64,000 bases of DNA from Pseudoalteromonas citrea (GTDB taxonomy: Bacteria; Pseudomonadota; Gammaproteobacteria; Enterobacterales; Alteromonadaceae): contig NZ_AHBZ03000012.1 of the NCBI RefSeq assembly GCF_000238375.3, forward strand, positions 1 to 64,000. The letters run 5' to 3'. The notes beneath the pieces are model-generated. The model saw nothing but the letters and a program-made list of their open reading frames with translations, made no database searches and was not told the origin of the DNA. Position 1 is the stretch's first letter. Every line of letters starts with the position of its first letter. The translations under genes and the position numbers were made by a program. Shown in pieces: positions 46,173 to 54,964 of this stretch.

Positions 46173-47804
46173 TTAAGTACTAAAATGCTGCGTGATTTTC
46201 CCTTCATCTAACTTCACCATATTCGGCGGATAAATACGGGTAAACTGTTTACTATCAAGCGCTATTGTTAGCTCAATGCCCGGATGCATCAGCTCATTCA
46301 CTTTAATACGGCTCGAATTCACAAGCCGAGCCAGCTTTTGTTTAACAAGTAAAATATTTCGCTGATTACGCTTGTAATGTTGGTTCAACTGTTGCTCATT
46401 TAGCTCCAGCTTTTTCAAAAAGGCGTCACGCTTGGCTGTTTTTGGCGACTTATTGGCTTTTATTTTGGCACGCGTTATCTCTACAACCTTATCAGACAAA
46501 CGTTTTTCGAACGTTTTAAACTCTTCTTGCTTTTCTTTAAGTTCATGCCAATTTTGCGCTATAGATATACGTGTTTTAGTACCTGAAGGTGCACCTAATT
46601 CGCCTGTTTCAATGCGTAATGCATTCAACACATTACCACCAATCAGCTTGCCTCTTGGCTTTTCACCTTTACCAATACGAATCAAGCGGCGAGACATTAA
46701 ATCACAATGCAAAACCTGACGGTCAACTAATAAATCTTGGTTCGTTTCAATATGGCAATACTGCGCATAGCCAACCGACACCGTACGCGCCGCTTTTATA
46801 TGGCATGAAAAGTCTTCGCCATCGCTGCGTTTTCGGCCTATTGCACCTTGCATAATGGTGATCGCACTGGCACTTTGCAAAATAGATGACTCAACAAAAC
46901 CAATCACCGTAATATCGCCTGATGCCTTAATACGCATACCATCTTTCACATCACCACTGACAATCACACTGCCATCAAATTCAACATGACCTGTAGTGAC
47001 ATCAACACAGTCATAACACAAGACATCATCGACACGCATACCACGGGGTACAGCTACCGGTACACCTTTGGCGTCAGCAATCAATACATTAGGGTCTTTC
47101 GGATGAAGTTTGGTGCCTTCCATCACTTGTAATTCAAAGTTTCGGCCAGGCTTAGGATCGAGGTCATCACCAAAAACGGTAAAACCCTTCTCTCCCAATG
47201 TCGCTGGCACACGCTTCATTAACGGGCTACCAGGACTTACAGTAATAATTGCGCCAAGGTCTCGCATATCGACCTTACCGCCATCTTTTGTTTGTGGACT
47301 GAGTACTCTGTCCTGCGCTGTCATACACAGGCGCACAAAACGCGCATCAGTGCCATCTTTGGCTCTCACACCGTGGGCAACAATTTCTTCGTAAACCATG
47401 CCTGCAGGTTGCTCAAATTGTTTGCCAAGAAACTGTTCTAATACCTCTTGGTTAATGCCCCTTTTTACACCTGCCTCTGCCAATGCTTTAGCCGCTTTTT
47501 CTACAGACACAAGTTTACCGCCACTAGCAACCGTGATCCGCGCTTCTGCCATCATATTCGCGTCATCAACTCGGATAGCAATAGACGCATCAATTGCTCT
47601 AGCCACAGCCAAAGAGTCTTGATCGCCCACGTCTGTAGAAGAAAATAACTTACCAATATTGGCGTGAATTATTTCACAATCTGCATGTTCAGATTGCTCT
47701 AATAACTCAACGAGCTGAGAGGCACTAGCCGGAAAACCCGACTCTATAGGATGAGACAACAAATAGACATAGCCTAAGTCTTCATCAAAACGAAACAACG
47801 ACAT
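46173..47804 (-). CDS. FapA family (DUF342) protein
   Basis: I use the ATG at 47804 (543 residues) rather than the in-frame start at 47867, because the product then starts with MSLFRFDEDLGYVYLL and GGGA lies upstream. The DUF342 beta-helix region (about 90-420) has repeated GDV/GxITV strands such as GSVIVSGDVKDGMRIKASGDITVIGFVE. A basic coiled coil follows at about 440-515. FapA-like proteins have been proposed to act as polymerising, cell-surface or flagellar-placement factors in some bacteria; the role here is unknown. Confidence 0.85.
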   Translation of the reverse strand: MSLFRFDEDLGYVYLLSHPIESGFPASASQLVELLEQSEHADCEIIHANIGKLFSSTDVGDQDSLAVARAIDASIAIRVDDANMMAEARITVASGGKLVSVEKAAKALAEAGVKRGINQEVLEQFLGKQFEQPAGMVYEEIVAHGVRAKDGTDARFVRLCMTAQDRVLSPQTKDGGKVDMRDLGAIITVSPGSPLMKRVPATLGEKGFTVFGDDLDPKPGRNFELQVMEGTKLHPKDPNVLIADAKGVPVAVPRGMRVDDVLCYDCVDVTTGHVEFDGSVIVSGDVKDGMRIKASGDITVIGFVESSILQSASAITIMQGAIGRKRSDGEDFSCHIKAARTVSVGYAQYCHIETNQDLLVDRQVLHCDLMSRRLIRIGKGEKPRGKLIGGNVLNALRIETGELGAPSGTKTRISIAQNWHELKEKQEEFKTFEKRLSDKVVEITRAKIKANKSPKTAKRDAFLKKLELNEQQLNQHYKRNQRNILLVKQKLARLVNSSRIKVNELMHPGIELTIALDSKQFTRIYPPNMVKLDEGKITQHFST

Positions 47805-48010
47805 GAACTTTTTCCCAAAGTATGTGCATAGAATTCTTATTCTTATCATGCAAGGTAACAGCACCATTTGAGCACAATGGACCCATAATGTTAAGCAGTA
47901 ACTGTTACGAATTGCTACAAATTATGAATGATTGTAAATACAACTTGCGTATAATTTGCTTGTTAAATCGCCAACCAGTTCATATTAAATAAGTTATCGG
48001 CAAAAGTAGC

Positions 48011-48040
48011 TTGAGCATTAGCATTACTTTCCGCTATACT
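48011..48040 (+). promoter_or_regulatory. stranded original promoter of ssrA
   Basis: -35 TTGAGC (48011-48016), an 18-bp spacer and -10 TATACT (48035-48040), 30 bp before a 17-bp stub identical to the 5' end of tmRNA. The predicted leader contains a CTGAAT/ATTCAG hairpin (48054-48070). Before the island arrived this would have driven ssrA; it now points at the island integrase. Confidence 0.6.
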
Positions 48041-48069
48041 GGCCCCACTTCACTGAATGAACATATTCA

Positions 48070-48086
48070 GGGGCTGATTAGGATTC
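48070..48086 (+). repeat. left island repeat (attL): 5' end of ssrA
   Basis: GGGGCTGATTAGGATTC is identical to positions 62070-62086, the first 17 nt of the tmRNA gene. Bases on both sides of the repeat differ between the copies. Marks the left junction of the island. Confidence 0.85.
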
Positions 48087-48158
48087 TTCCTAAACCTTAA
48101 AAATCAAGCCTTCCAGAGCATTTCTATCTTAGTGGTACACAGAGTGAGCCACATGCCA

Positions 48159-48173
48159 GCCTCAAATCGAGGC
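48159..48173 (+). promoter_or_regulatory. hairpin covering the integrase ribosome binding site
   Basis: GCCTC (48159-48163) and GAGGC (48169-48173) form a 5-bp stem that buries the GAGG Shine-Dalgarno sequence of the integrase start at 48178. It may limit integrase translation. The effect is an inference from pairing only. Confidence 0.4.
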
Positions 48174-48177
48174 ACAT

Positions 48178-48478
48178 ATGAACCCAAAAAACCAAATTGA
48201 GCCTAGCTGTTTTGTAGACTCTGACATTGTCCAAAAATCTCTTTTTTCATTTTGTGTACCTTCTCCGAGCTCTCCTTCTCCGAGCTCTCCTTCTCCGAGC
48301 TCTCCTTCTCCGAGTTCTCCTTCTCCGAGTTCTCCTTGTGAGGAAAATTTGACTCCAGATTGTTCTCTTTTTAGCAAAAAACCATTTTTTAAATTAGATT
48401 CGTTCAAAAAACCATCATCACGAATAATCGATGTCAAAAGGAACAATTATCTTTTTTCTCGAAATGGCACTTATTATC
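48178..48478 (+). pseudogene. tyrosine integrase, 5' fragment (split by an IS)
   Basis: Starts at an ATG with GAGG 5 bp upstream and codes for MNPKNQIEPSCFVDSDIV, five PSPSS repeats (48259-48333), and then NNYLFSRNGTYY, the usual N-terminal opening of phage-type integrases. At CTTATTATC (48470-48478) it is cut by an insertion sequence; the same nine bases reopen the gene at 49509. Joining the two parts gives an uninterrupted 702-residue integrase in the same frame (301 + 1808 nt). Confidence 0.75.
48259..48337 (+). repeat. five tandem 15-bp repeats inside the integrase gene
   Basis: CCTTCTCCGAGCTCT and its C-to-T variant in five head-to-tail copies, plus a partial unit, coding for PSPSS five times. 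An in-frame length, so copy number could vary without breaking the gene. Confidence 0.85.
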
Positions 48479-49508
48479 GCCGTTGTTTCCTAAATAATTG
48501 AACTTCTTTGGTTTGGTGTGATCAGATCATAAAATGCCTTAACCCATGCCTTGAAATGAAGAAGAAAATTAGGAATTGGTCACAGTACAATCGTGCTTTA
48601 GTTCAACGCGGTAACATCAACATTTGGCTAAGTGATAGTGCCATCTCAAAGTGGCAGAATACTGAAAAGCACGGTGGCCGTGGTCGTTCAAATTACTATT
48701 CTGATTTAGCAATTGAAACGTGTTTAACCTTAAGGGCCGTATTCCATTTGCCACTCAGGGCCTTAGAAGGGTTTGTAAATTCCTTACTTACTACGATGGA
48801 TACCTCGCTGCAATCACCGGGTTATAGCTGTTTATGCAAACGCAGTAAAACACTTGATGTGCAATATAGAAAAAGCGCAGGCAAAGGCTTTATAGATATT
48901 GTGGTCGATAGCACGGGCCTTAAAGTGTATGGAAATGGTGAATGGCATACAAGAAAACATCGTGCGACTAAGCGCCGAACTTGGCGAAAATGGCACTTGG
49001 CCATTGATGCGACAAGTCACGATATTGTGGGTGCTGAGCTGTCGATGGTAAATGTGTCAGATGGTGAAGCCCTTGCCGATTTAATCAGGCCACTGCGTAG
49101 GAATATAGACAGAGTCACAGGTGATGGTGCATATGACACACGCAGTTGCTATGAGGAGGTCGCAGCAAAAGGTGCGATTATGCGGGTACCGCCAAGAGAG
49201 AATGCCCAATACTGGGAAGAAGGACACCCCAGAAACAATGCCATATTTATGATGCACCAAATAGGGTTAACGCAGTGGAAAATGAATTCAGGGTACCATC
49301 TTCGTTCACTTGCCGAGACGGCGATGTATCGTTTTAAACAATTAATGGGTGATAAGCTGAAAAGTCGTCAATTCAATAGTCAGCATACTGAAACGATGAT
49401 TAAAGTGAAGGCAATAAATAAAATGAATGGGCTAGGTATGCCCAAATATCAGCAACAAAGTTAAAACTGAGAAATTGATTGGTAGTTAGCTATTTGATCA
49501 ACAAGGCC
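48479..49508 (+). mobile_element. IS5-family insertion sequence, IS903-like
   Basis: The 1030-bp element has imperfect terminal inverted repeats; its left end GCCGTTGTTTCC and its right end (read inward) GGCCTTGTTGATC match at 12 of the first 19 positions. It is flanked by the perfect 9-bp target duplication CTTATTATC (48470-48478 and 49509-49517). A 9-bp duplication is the rule for the IS903 group. It splits the island integrase. Confidence 0.85.
48556..49464 (+). CDS. IS5-family (IS903-like) transposase
   Basis: 302 residues from the ATG at 48556 (an upstream TTG at 48508 would add a poorly supported extension). The opening KIRNWSQYNRALVQRGNINIWLSDSAI is typical of this group. DDE residues are D in VVDSTGLKVYG, D in GDGAYDTR and E in SLAETAMYRFKQLMGDKL. 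It appears intact, so the IS may still be active. Confidence 0.85.
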   Translation: MKKKIRNWSQYNRALVQRGNINIWLSDSAISKWQNTEKHGGRGRSNYYSDLAIETCLTLRAVFHLPLRALEGFVNSLLTTMDTSLQSPGYSCLCKRSKTLDVQYRKSAGKGFIDIVVDSTGLKVYGNGEWHTRKHRATKRRTWRKWHLAIDATSHDIVGAELSMVNVSDGEALADLIRPLRRNIDRVTGDGAYDTRSCYEEVAAKGAIMRVPPRENAQYWEEGHPRNNAIFMMHQIGLTQWKMNSGYHLRSLAETAMYRFKQLMGDKLKSRQFNSQHTETMIKVKAINKMNGLGMPKYQQQS

Positions 49509-51325
49509 CTTATTATCTCCGCAAGCGATTCAGTCGTGAAAATCGTCAAAACGACACCAACGTAAAAAAATTGCCGAGCGAAATTAAATTCAGTTTAAGA
49601 ACCAAAGATTATGCTCAAGCAATTATTGCTGCGAATGCGTTCTCAGAGCTGCTTCTGCGTTTTGATAAACAATTTAAAAGTAAGGATCTAAAGGAGATTC
49701 AACAAGTGGTTTTAGTAACTAAAAAAGTAGTTCGTACAGTGTTAAACGGCACAAATGTAAATCAAATTCTGGCGAATATGCCAGTTGAAGATTTTGATGT
49801 TGAAGCACTATCTATGTGTGAAGAGAATACAGAAATGGTTACGCTAGAGACCGCCGCACCACCAACTCTGAGATTAGATGCTGAACAACAGTTTACTGAG
49901 TTTTTACAAGGTTCAGAAATCATATTTGATGTAAACGGAAAACCTTTTCAAGCTGCTGTGTCAAAAATTGTAAGGCGAAAGCAGTTTATAGGGAGTCTAG
50001 CTCAAGCGAGACATAATAGTGATTACCAGAAGGAAAACCAGTTAATAACTGATGCTGGTAAGTTTGTGGATTTCGGTATAGCTGATAAAAGCTATATTAA
50101 GCATCAAGAAGAAATAATCGTCCCAACTCTGGAACAGCTACGAAAGATCTATTTACTGGAAGAGTACGGAATCGACATGACACGATGGGAAATAGACCAA
50201 AAGTACAGAAATGCTAAGGAAAATGATAGAGCCAAAAAACTTAACGAATCAATTAAAGAGGCTATTTTCTTCTTGGGAGATCGACCCGCAACTCTATGCA
50301 AAAGTCGAGATTTTGACAGAATGTTCAAATCTATGCTGAGTGCTCCAAAAGCAAGAGCTAGACATTACAGCTCCCTGACACTTGAAGAAATAGAATCTAT
50401 TGATTGGTCTCGATCCAAGATTAAAGACAATAAAGGAAAAGAAAGCTTTAAAAACTTGCAACTTTGTCCATCAACTGTCGATAAACATCGTCAAAGAGTA
50501 AGACAGTTTTTCACATGGATTATCAAACGCTTTAACGATGAGGATGAAACATTTGATTTAATTCGAGTGAACCCAGTTCAAACTAAAGCAATAAAAAAAG
50601 GACATCGTTCAAAGTCTTGGGCAGCTTTCGATGAGGAAGATTTATATCATATTTTCACTCATGAAAATGTTATCCACCCTAAGTACTCATGGCAATTCTG
50701 GATACCTATTCTATCAAGAGCAACTGGGGCTCGACCAAATGAAATAGCGCAGTTAAGTAATATCGATGTCTGCCAAGATACGATTACTCTAGAGGGGGAC
50801 TCCCTCCCTACAACGATACATTACCTAACAATTGATGATGCACTTGCTGGGCAGTCGACAAAAAATGAAGCTAGCCGCCGCCATGTACCGCTTGCCCCCA
50901 TACTCATAAAATTGGGCTTTATAGATTATGTAGACAAAATACGCCGCACTTCAAAAAAAGGGGACTCTCTTTGGCCATCATTAACACCTGAAAATGGCTA
51001 CTACACGCCTGCATATAGCAAATGGTTCACAAGAAAGGTGTTAAATGATGCCAATGTTATCAAAAATAGGTTTGATGAAGATAACTGCAAAAAAGTAACA
51101 TACAGCTTCCGAGCAACTTTTATCACTAGTTTTACAGAACAAAAACTAAACAAATCTCTCCTGCAACAAATTGTGGGGCATCTAGATCAAGACAAAGAAA
51201 GAATGACTAATCATTACACGAAAAAGTTTGCAAGAGGTGTTATTTATAAAGAGTTGAGAGAATATAAAATGCCTGACATTAACTATCTATTACAGCTTAA
51301 ACACAAAGCGAATAAAACAGCCTAA
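49509..51325 (+). pseudogene. tyrosine integrase, 3' fragment with catalytic domain
   Basis: Continues the 48178 gene from the duplicated CTTATTATC: LRKRFSRENRQNDTN, then a core-binding region and the catalytic domain. Catalytic candidates are R in SRATGARPNEIAQL, R in YSFRATFITSF (the usual His of HxxR is Tyr here), H in VGHLDQDKERM and the nucleophile Y in TNHYTKKF. Without the 5' part it lacks the N-terminal domain; internal starts such as near 49571 could give a truncated protein. A terminator follows at 51365. Confidence 0.8.
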
Positions 51326-51364
51326 TTTATTCCTATGGACTAGGTGAACTAGAGCAAACTTGAG

Positions 51365-51406
51365 CCGCTAGATTTGATTCAAATAATTAAATCTAGCGGT
51401 TTTTTG
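51365..51406 (+). terminator. integrase terminator
   Basis: CCGCTAGATTT/AAATCTAGCGG hairpin (51365-51399) with a 13-nt loop, followed by TTTTTT. Confidence 0.85.
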
Positions 51407-51615
51407 GAGAAAAAATCTAATATAAATCAAATGACTTGTCGACTTTGGAGTTGCATACTAATTTTCCAACTTGGTTATTAGCTCGACCTGTCAGACTCGA
51501 AGGTCTAAATTTAACCTGACTGTCGCATATGCTGACGACTGTCAATAGTAATACCAGATTAACGATTAAACAATTGTGGGATAAAATTGACTGAAGCGAA
51601 TAAGCTACAAGTTTT

Positions 51616-52605
51616 TTATCTCTGTTGAATTGCTAGTTTTGTTGGCTTTTTGAGCTCATCAAATAAGTCTAAATACCTAATTTCAAGGTAATCTAAGCTG
51701 TCCAAATCAAAGTTAATAAAGTTGGGCCCTTGACCATGTGGCTTAGAGTATAAAAATATGAATGCTCGTTTATCTTTTGACTCTGAAATTTTAGCCAGTC
51801 TCTTAGTCACAAGGTTATTAACTGGGTAAGCTTCAATTTGCTCCTCGGATATGAAAAATGAAGGCCTGATATAGTTACTACCCTGCTGCATTTCATTCTT
51901 AAAGACAATGCGATAAGTATTTTTGTCCGGTATATGGTTAATATATGCAACTCCCCAATAAATCCGCTCTTCTTTAGGAAGGGCCTCTAGTGGTTGGTTG
52001 AAAACACCTTTGAACAACTCTCTATAGCTAATATCCTTTCCACTGATATTTACATAGTGTTCCGACAACATTTCATCTTTTTTGTATCGAATGAACTTGG
52101 TTACCAAAGATCTAACAGCATAGTAATTTGAACCAGATTGAAGCTCATGCTCTCCTTGAACGTTAGGCCGACGTGAATGGATTGCTCTCTTTTTGCCTTT
52201 ATCACGTTCACCTTTTTTCTTTTTGGTAAATTGATTAAGAGGCCTATGTAAATTAAATGTGTCTGACTCTTGATCACTTTTTGCAACTTTAGATGCACTT
52301 AGCTCATATTTTGAACCAGCACTAACTTTCGGTTTTTTACCTATGCTCGCATCACACTCTGACGAGTGGTTATAGCTCCGAAAATGTGGTGATTGCTGCA
52401 TATCTTGCTTTTCAGCATCCATGTTCACGCAGGTAACTTTAGCTACACAAAACTCACTTGGACATTCAAACGAAGATTTGCCAGAAATCACCCCAGCCCA
52501 ATAAAGATCATAGGCAAGTTCCGCATCAATAATATCATCATATTCATAGCTATAAGCTTCTTCTAACGATGCCAATAAAATTCTCCTTACTCCATTAGGC
52601 AACAT
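51616..52605 (-). CDS. island protein of unknown function with N-terminal Cys/His cluster
   Basis: I do not recognise this 329-residue protein. Residues 46-85 contain C48, C53, C59, H74, H80 and C84 around SPHFRSYNHSSEC. This looks like the zinc-binding opening of CoiA-like competence proteins, but that is a resemblance only. A basic, low-complexity stretch (about 120-150, KKKKGERDKGKKRAIHSRR) follows, and then an acidic and aromatic C-terminal half with no motif I know. It is transcribed toward the integrase. Near-identical 19-bp repeats lie upstream. A DNA- or RNA-binding role is possible. Confidence 0.6.
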   Translation of the reverse strand: MLPNGVRRILLASLEEAYSYEYDDIIDAELAYDLYWAGVISGKSSFECPSEFCVAKVTCVNMDAEKQDMQQSPHFRSYNHSSECDASIGKKPKVSAGSKYELSASKVAKSDQESDTFNLHRPLNQFTKKKKGERDKGKKRAIHSRRPNVQGEHELQSGSNYYAVRSLVTKFIRYKKDEMLSEHYVNISGKDISYRELFKGVFNQPLEALPKEERIYWGVAYINHIPDKNTYRIVFKNEMQQGSNYIRPSFFISEEQIEAYPVNNLVTKRLAKISESKDKRAFIFLYSKPHGQGPNFINFDLDSLDYLEIRYLDLFDELKKPTKLAIQQR

Positions 52606-52982
52606 AACAGTATGTCATGCAGGTTTGTTAGTAATATCCGCCTGCGATTTCACCTTTTAAAGTACCATAAACTTCAAATAGTTCAATCTGCTATGACTGC
52701 TACCAATAAGTTTCATGAGCAATACATGGATATTACTGAGAATTCATAATACTAACCCCTCATAAATACGATTTTATTTTTCTGACTCAGTCGATTAACA
52801 AGCAATTTGATAAAAGGATATGGATTTACTGACAATTCTCAGTAATAAGGTTACTTATAATATTTTTTAAAAATAAACGACTATGAGCGACCCTTATTCC
52901 CTGTGAGATCAATTGGTCGGGTAATCCCCCCCACAAATCAATCTAAACTGTAGAGTCAAATGTAATTTAAAAAGAACAGAAT
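52606..52982. promoter_or_regulatory. region with paired repeats upstream of the unknown island gene
   Basis: ATGGAT-ATTACTGAGAATTC (52726-52745) and ATGGAT-TTACTGACAATTC (52821-52838) are near-identical direct repeats 95 bp apart. The second copy is part of the palindrome TTACTGA-N6-TCAGTAA (52826-52845). Together they look like operator sites for a repressor of the gene at 51616-52605. Nothing else is recognisable. Confidence 0.45.
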
Positions 52983-53210
52983 TTATGTTTTTTTTCTTAA
53001 CCTAGGCGACCTTTTCACTATATGAGTGCGCCAATGCCCCCACTTATCAATGCACTCACAGAATGATTTGATTGCTAGATAATAGCGATAGGCCGTATTC
53101 TCAGAGATGATCCAAAACAGTTCTTCGTCAAGATACCAAATGATGTGCTTAAGACGCACCTTATATGGTTTCACACCGAATTTTTGATATATCAATTTAC
53201 AGACTGCTAC
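52983..53210 (-). pseudogene. gene remnant truncated by an IS3-family element
   Basis: About 70 codons ending in a stop at 52983, reading KLIYQKFGVKPYKVRLKHI and continuing to RSPRLRKKT. It runs directly out of the end of the insertion sequence at 53211, so the 5' part is gone or displaced. Product not recognised. Confidence 0.4.
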
Positions 53211-53250
53211 TGTAACTCCACCCAATTTAGTACAGCTCTTTTGTAGAATT

Positions 53251-54030
53251 TTATGCAGCCTCAAGATAACCAATTGGTGTCATATCACCAAGTGAATCAT
53301 GGGGTCGTTCATAATTATAAATATCTAACCATTCATCTGTGATTTCACGTACTTCTTGTAGTGACTCAAACAAGTATAAATCTAGCACTTCTTCACGGTA
53401 ACTTCGGTTAAACCTTTCCACAAAGCCATTTTGATAAGGGCTACCAGGTTTTATAAACTCTAGCTTAATACTGTTTTCCATCGCCCACGTTTCAAGCATA
53501 GTGGAAGTAAACTCTGGGCCATTATCTACCCTAATTTGTTTTGGTTTGCCGCGCCAAGCAATGATCTGTTTTAGTGTCCTAATTACTCTCTCAGCCGTTA
53601 AACTGGTATCAACTTCAATCGCTAATGCTTGTCGATTGAAGTCATCGAGTACATTCAATGTTCTGAACCGATGTCCATAGCTTAATGCATCACTCATAAA
53701 GTCCATTGACCAAGATTCATTATGTTGCAGTGGGGCACTTAATGGTTCTGGCGTTCTCGTTGGTACACGGCGTTTTCCTTTACGTCTTAAGTTGAGTTTA
53801 AGCATGTTGTAAACACGTTCAACACGCTTCTTATTCCAAGGTTTACCCTTGTTGCGAAGCCTTTTAAATAGTTTGGGCAGCCCCCACCTTTGGTGACGTT
53901 CGATCAATGCTAGCAATGCGTCGATAACTTCATCATCTGATGGCCGTTTATGTTTGTAATAAAAAACTGAGCGGCTTAATCCAGCCACTTCACAAGCAAA
54001 TGCGACGCTGACGTTAAATTGAGTTCTCAA
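53251..54030 (-). CDS. IS3-family transposase OrfB
   Basis: 259 residues with the IS3-type integrase core: D in SMDFMSDAL, D in IRVDNGPEFTS and E in PYQNGFVERFNRSYREEVLD. Expressed as a fusion with OrfA through a minus-one frameshift at an A AAA AAG heptamer near the end of orfA. Confidence 0.9.
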   Translation of the reverse strand: MRTQFNVSVAFACEVAGLSRSVFYYKHKRPSDDEVIDALLALIERHQRWGLPKLFKRLRNKGKPWNKKRVERVYNMLKLNLRRKGKRRVPTRTPEPLSAPLQHNESWSMDFMSDALSYGHRFRTLNVLDDFNRQALAIEVDTSLTAERVIRTLKQIIAWRGKPKQIRVDNGPEFTSTMLETWAMENSIKLEFIKPGSPYQNGFVERFNRSYREEVLDLYLFESLQEVREITDEWLDIYNYERPHDSLGDMTPIGYLEAA

Positions 54031-54062
54031 ATGCTCAACCCAAGCTCTGCGTCTACTTGTCT

Positions 54063-54329
54063 TTACAGCTTTTTTGCAATGATATCCTCAAGCATCGAGT
54101 GCTTTAAGCTCAGCGTTGCAAACATATCTTTTAGCTTACGATCTTCTTCTTCAAGTTCTTTAAGGCGTTTAACATCAGACGCTTCCATACCACCATATTT
54201 TGAGCGCCATTTGTAAAATGTGCTTTGGCCGATGCCATGTTTACGGCAAATTTCAGGCACTGGAATACCTGATTCAGCTTCTTTGATCATGCTGACAATT
54301 TGAGTTTCGGTGAACTTACTTTTTCTCAT
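54063..54329 (-). CDS. IS3-family transposase OrfA
   Basis: 88 residues with the helix-turn-helix and leucine-zipper pattern of the IS407 group (MRKSKFTETQIVSMIKEAESG; GGMEASDVKRLKELEEEDRKL). A AAA AAG precedes its stop, the usual OrfAB frameshift site. Confidence 0.9.
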   Translation of the reverse strand: MRKSKFTETQIVSMIKEAESGIPVPEICRKHGIGQSTFYKWRSKYGGMEASDVKRLKELEEEDRKLKDMFATLSLKHSMLEDIIAKKL

Positions 54330-54399
54330 CGTAAATTTTCCTATTTTAGTTAATGGAAAATTCTACTTATGAACTGTTTCATTTTTTGGGGGAGTTACA

Positions 54400-54508
54400 C
54401 TTACATTTAGCTTGTTGGGAAAACTCGATCGTAATCGATGAAGAGATACAGATTGATCAAAACCAATTAACCACAACACGTATGAAGTATTTAAAAGCGC
54501 ACTACTAA
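54400..54508 (+). pseudogene. 3' remnant of an unidentified gene
   Basis: The plus frame directly past the IS end reads LACWENSIVIDEEIQIDQNQ and ends RMKYLKAHY with a stop at 54508. It is likely the tail of a gene cut by the insertion sequence. Not recognised. Confidence 0.3.
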
Positions 54509-54513
54509 CAAAC

Positions 54514-54540
54514 AAAAAAGGCGACCCAAAGGTCGCCTTC
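54514..54540 (-). terminator. minus-strand terminator downstream of the hairpin region
   Basis: AAGGCGACC/GGTCGCCTT hairpin with a 4-nt loop; on the minus strand it is followed by TTTTTTG. It would end transcripts from the helicase gene or from a separate RNA spanning 54541-54960. Confidence 0.7.
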
Positions 54541-54964
54541 AATGCCAAATTTTATCAGCTTTTGGTTGCTGTTTATCTTGTTCCAAACGCTTTTAGCGGT
54601 GTCTGGCTGCCGCCTCGTGTTATCAAATTAAACGAGAATCCAACAATCGTCGAAGCTAATGCGACAACTAACTGTATGTGCACATAATAACTATTTTTAG
54701 GAGTTTTCCCCTTTAAAAGGAAAGCTTTAAAGGGTTGTTTCAACTAATAGAATATTTATTGGTGTTGTAGCGCCGAGTCCATTCGGCGAACACCATTCAT
54801 CCTTGAATTTTCGTTTTGATTTGCTTGTTGCTTTGGGGTGTGAGTCGTTCCAACGACTCAAGCTAGTTTTGCGTATAAACAAAGTTAATCAAGGAAGATT
54901 CTAGGTGAGATTTTAAACTCCAGAGTGACGCAGCATCCATGCTGCTAAATCGGATTATTTACAC
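54541..54964 (-). ncRNA. hairpin-rich region with three identical TGGA loops
   Basis: No coding sequence. On the minus strand there are four hairpins: GCAGCA/TGCTGC (54930-54945), TGAGTCGT/ACGACTCA (54841-54860), a bulged stem with CGGCGAA/CTCGGCG inside GGTGTT/AACACC (54761-54794), and CCCTTTAAA/TTTAAAGGG (54709-54734). The first three all have a TGGA tetraloop on this strand. The set ends in a terminator at 54514. It may be a 3' untranslated region of the helicase transcript or an independent RNA. No clear promoter found. Confidence 0.35.

Larger units (their letters stand above)
53211..54399 (-). mobile_element. IS3-family insertion sequence, IS407-like
   Basis: The 1189-bp element has terminal inverted repeats that start TGTAACTCC at both ends (53211 and, inverted, 54399), followed by a shared GTAGAATTTT block. 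It encodes overlapping orfA and orfB. I find no matching target duplication (CTAC before, CTTA after), so it may have arrived by a rearrangement or be old. Confidence 0.75.

Noticed and set aside
48162-48446. Minus-strand ORF with GELGEG repeats
   Set aside because: It is the reverse of the integrase PSPSS repeats; the plus frame has a Shine-Dalgarno sequence and continues into a real integrase.
54363-54548. Minus-strand ORF of 61 codons past the IS3 end
   Set aside because: It crosses the IS terminus and a terminator hairpin; no start signal. The plus-strand remnant reads better.
54761-54794. Integron attC site
   Set aside because: The bulged stem resembles attC at first sight, but the terminal bases do not give the RYYYAAC/GTTRRRY core and there is no integron integrase.
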